Shown piece by piece: positions 6,208 through 6,518 of a stretch of 6,518 nucleotides of DNA (the first letter of the stretch is position 1; every line of letters starts with the position of its first letter). The stretch is from Bacillota bacterium. Lineage in GTDB: Bacteria; Bacillota; Clostridia; Lachnospirales; Bianqueaceae. Below the pieces are notes generated by a model. It saw only the letters and a list, made by a program, of their open reading frames with translations. It was not told where the DNA came from and made no database searches. Location: the NCBI GenBank assembly GCA_017467985.1, contig JAFUJY010000139.1:1-6518 (forward strand). Reading direction: 5' to 3'. The position numbers were made by a program, and so were the translations under genes.

Positions 6208-6518
6208 TGATACTCTCCTCCCATCGTTTGTATTTATCCCGCAGCAAATCAATCTGCTTTTGCTGCTGTCTAGTCAGGCCAAAACCCATAAAACGACACA
6301 TGTGGTCGTTTTTCAAAATGCAATAGCACATCCGCTTCCAGCTGGGAATATCCTTGGTGGACTTAATATCATCCGTATCATCGGGAATACGCCCGATAAA
6401 AACGATTCGTGTCTTTTTGTCTGTGGTATAGTTAGATACACCATTTCGCCGGATATTATAGCCCTTAGATTCAATTTCCTGGATGGTCTCTTCTGACAAA
6501 CCGCCGCCGGTGGTATGC
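6197..6518 (-). CDS. IbrA-like DUF3440 / PAPS-reductase-family protein, C-terminal part only
   Basis: 106 residues are visible; the frame is open at the window edge (HTTGGG precedes a TTG that could be mistaken for a start near 6499). The catalytic PP-loop (ATP pyrophosphatase/PAPS reductase) domain must lie outside the window. What remains matches the C-terminal DUF3440 region of IbrA-like proteins as I remember it: IPSWKRMCYCILKNDHMCRF, with a C-x-C-x5-H-x-C cluster (coded at 6328-6296) that could bind a metal or iron-sulfur centre. The gene ends inside the start of the ParB-like gene (TGA at 6199-6197), with that gene's ribosome binding site in its last codons, so the two products are likely made in step. 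The assignment is strengthened by this neighbour, since IbrA and IbrB genes are usually paired. Confidence 0.8.
   Translation of the reverse strand, partial: HTTGGGLSEETIQEIESKGYNIRRNGVSNYTTDKKTRIVFIGRIPDDTDDIKSTKDIPSWKRMCYCILKNDHMCRFMGFGLTRQQQKQIDLLRDKYKRWEESINEV
6215..6222 (-). promoter_or_regulatory. Ribosome binding site that fixes the ParB-like start
   Basis: GGGAGGAG on the minus strand, 7 nt before ATG 6207, lies within the final codons of the IbrA-like gene. It argues for the 192-residue product over the 207-residue frame that opens at 6252, whose first 15 residues (MICCGINTN...) look unlike a ParB N-terminus. Confidence 0.85.

Noticed and set aside
6208..6252. Longer start for the ParB-like gene at 6252
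   Set aside because: The extra 15 residues do not resemble a ParB N-terminus, and a strong ribosome binding site sits 7 nt before the ATG at 6207.
6497..6499. TTG at 6499-6497 as the start of a separate 100-residue gene
   Set aside because: The frame continues upstream to the window edge (HTTGGG before it), there is no ribosome binding site, and the sequence matches a C-terminal region.

Overview
The window reads as a low-to-mid GC Gram-positive chromosome, most likely a clostridial anaerobe of the Lachnospiraceae type. This is inferred from strong Shine-Dalgarno sites, sigma-A-like promoters, a membrane LTA-synthase-family sulfatase-fold enzyme, and a membrane-anchored LytM-like protein of the SpoIIQ sort. 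All eight genes I can support lie on the minus strand, so transcription runs from high to low coordinates. No tRNA, rRNA, insertion sequence or CRISPR array is visible.

Region by region, in the direction of transcription: (1) 6518 to 5629 holds the 3' end of an IbrA-like gene (DUF3440 / PAPS-reductase family) overlapping a small ParB-like gene (IbrB-like), an apparently coupled pair of unknown biochemical role. (2) A 156-base gap (5473-5628) carries a sigma-A-like promoter and a leader of about 100 nt with two interleaved stems just before a strong ribosome binding site. (3) 5472 to 3294 is a tight cluster: an 82-residue double-CxxC protein, ribonuclease Z 3 nt later, and tsaD overlapping the RNase Z gene by 14 nt. 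RNase Z and TsaD both act on tRNA (3' end processing and t6A37 formation). (4) After 48 nt, whose RNA can fold over the next ribosome binding site, comes a bitopic M23/LytM-like protein that has lost its zinc ligands. A strong intrinsic terminator follows its stop codon directly. (5) A new promoter at 2313-2341 drives an LTA-synthase-family protein with five N-terminal membrane segments and a Ser/Glu pentapeptide repeat linker. Its stop codon almost touches the start of one more gene that runs off the window.

The layout is thus one tRNA-maturation cluster flanked by an IbrAB-like pair upstream and two cell-envelope genes downstream. The least understood parts are the IbrA/IbrB-like pair, the small Cys-pair protein, the inactive-looking LytM protein and the two possible RNA structures. 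I see no complete new defence or mobile system.
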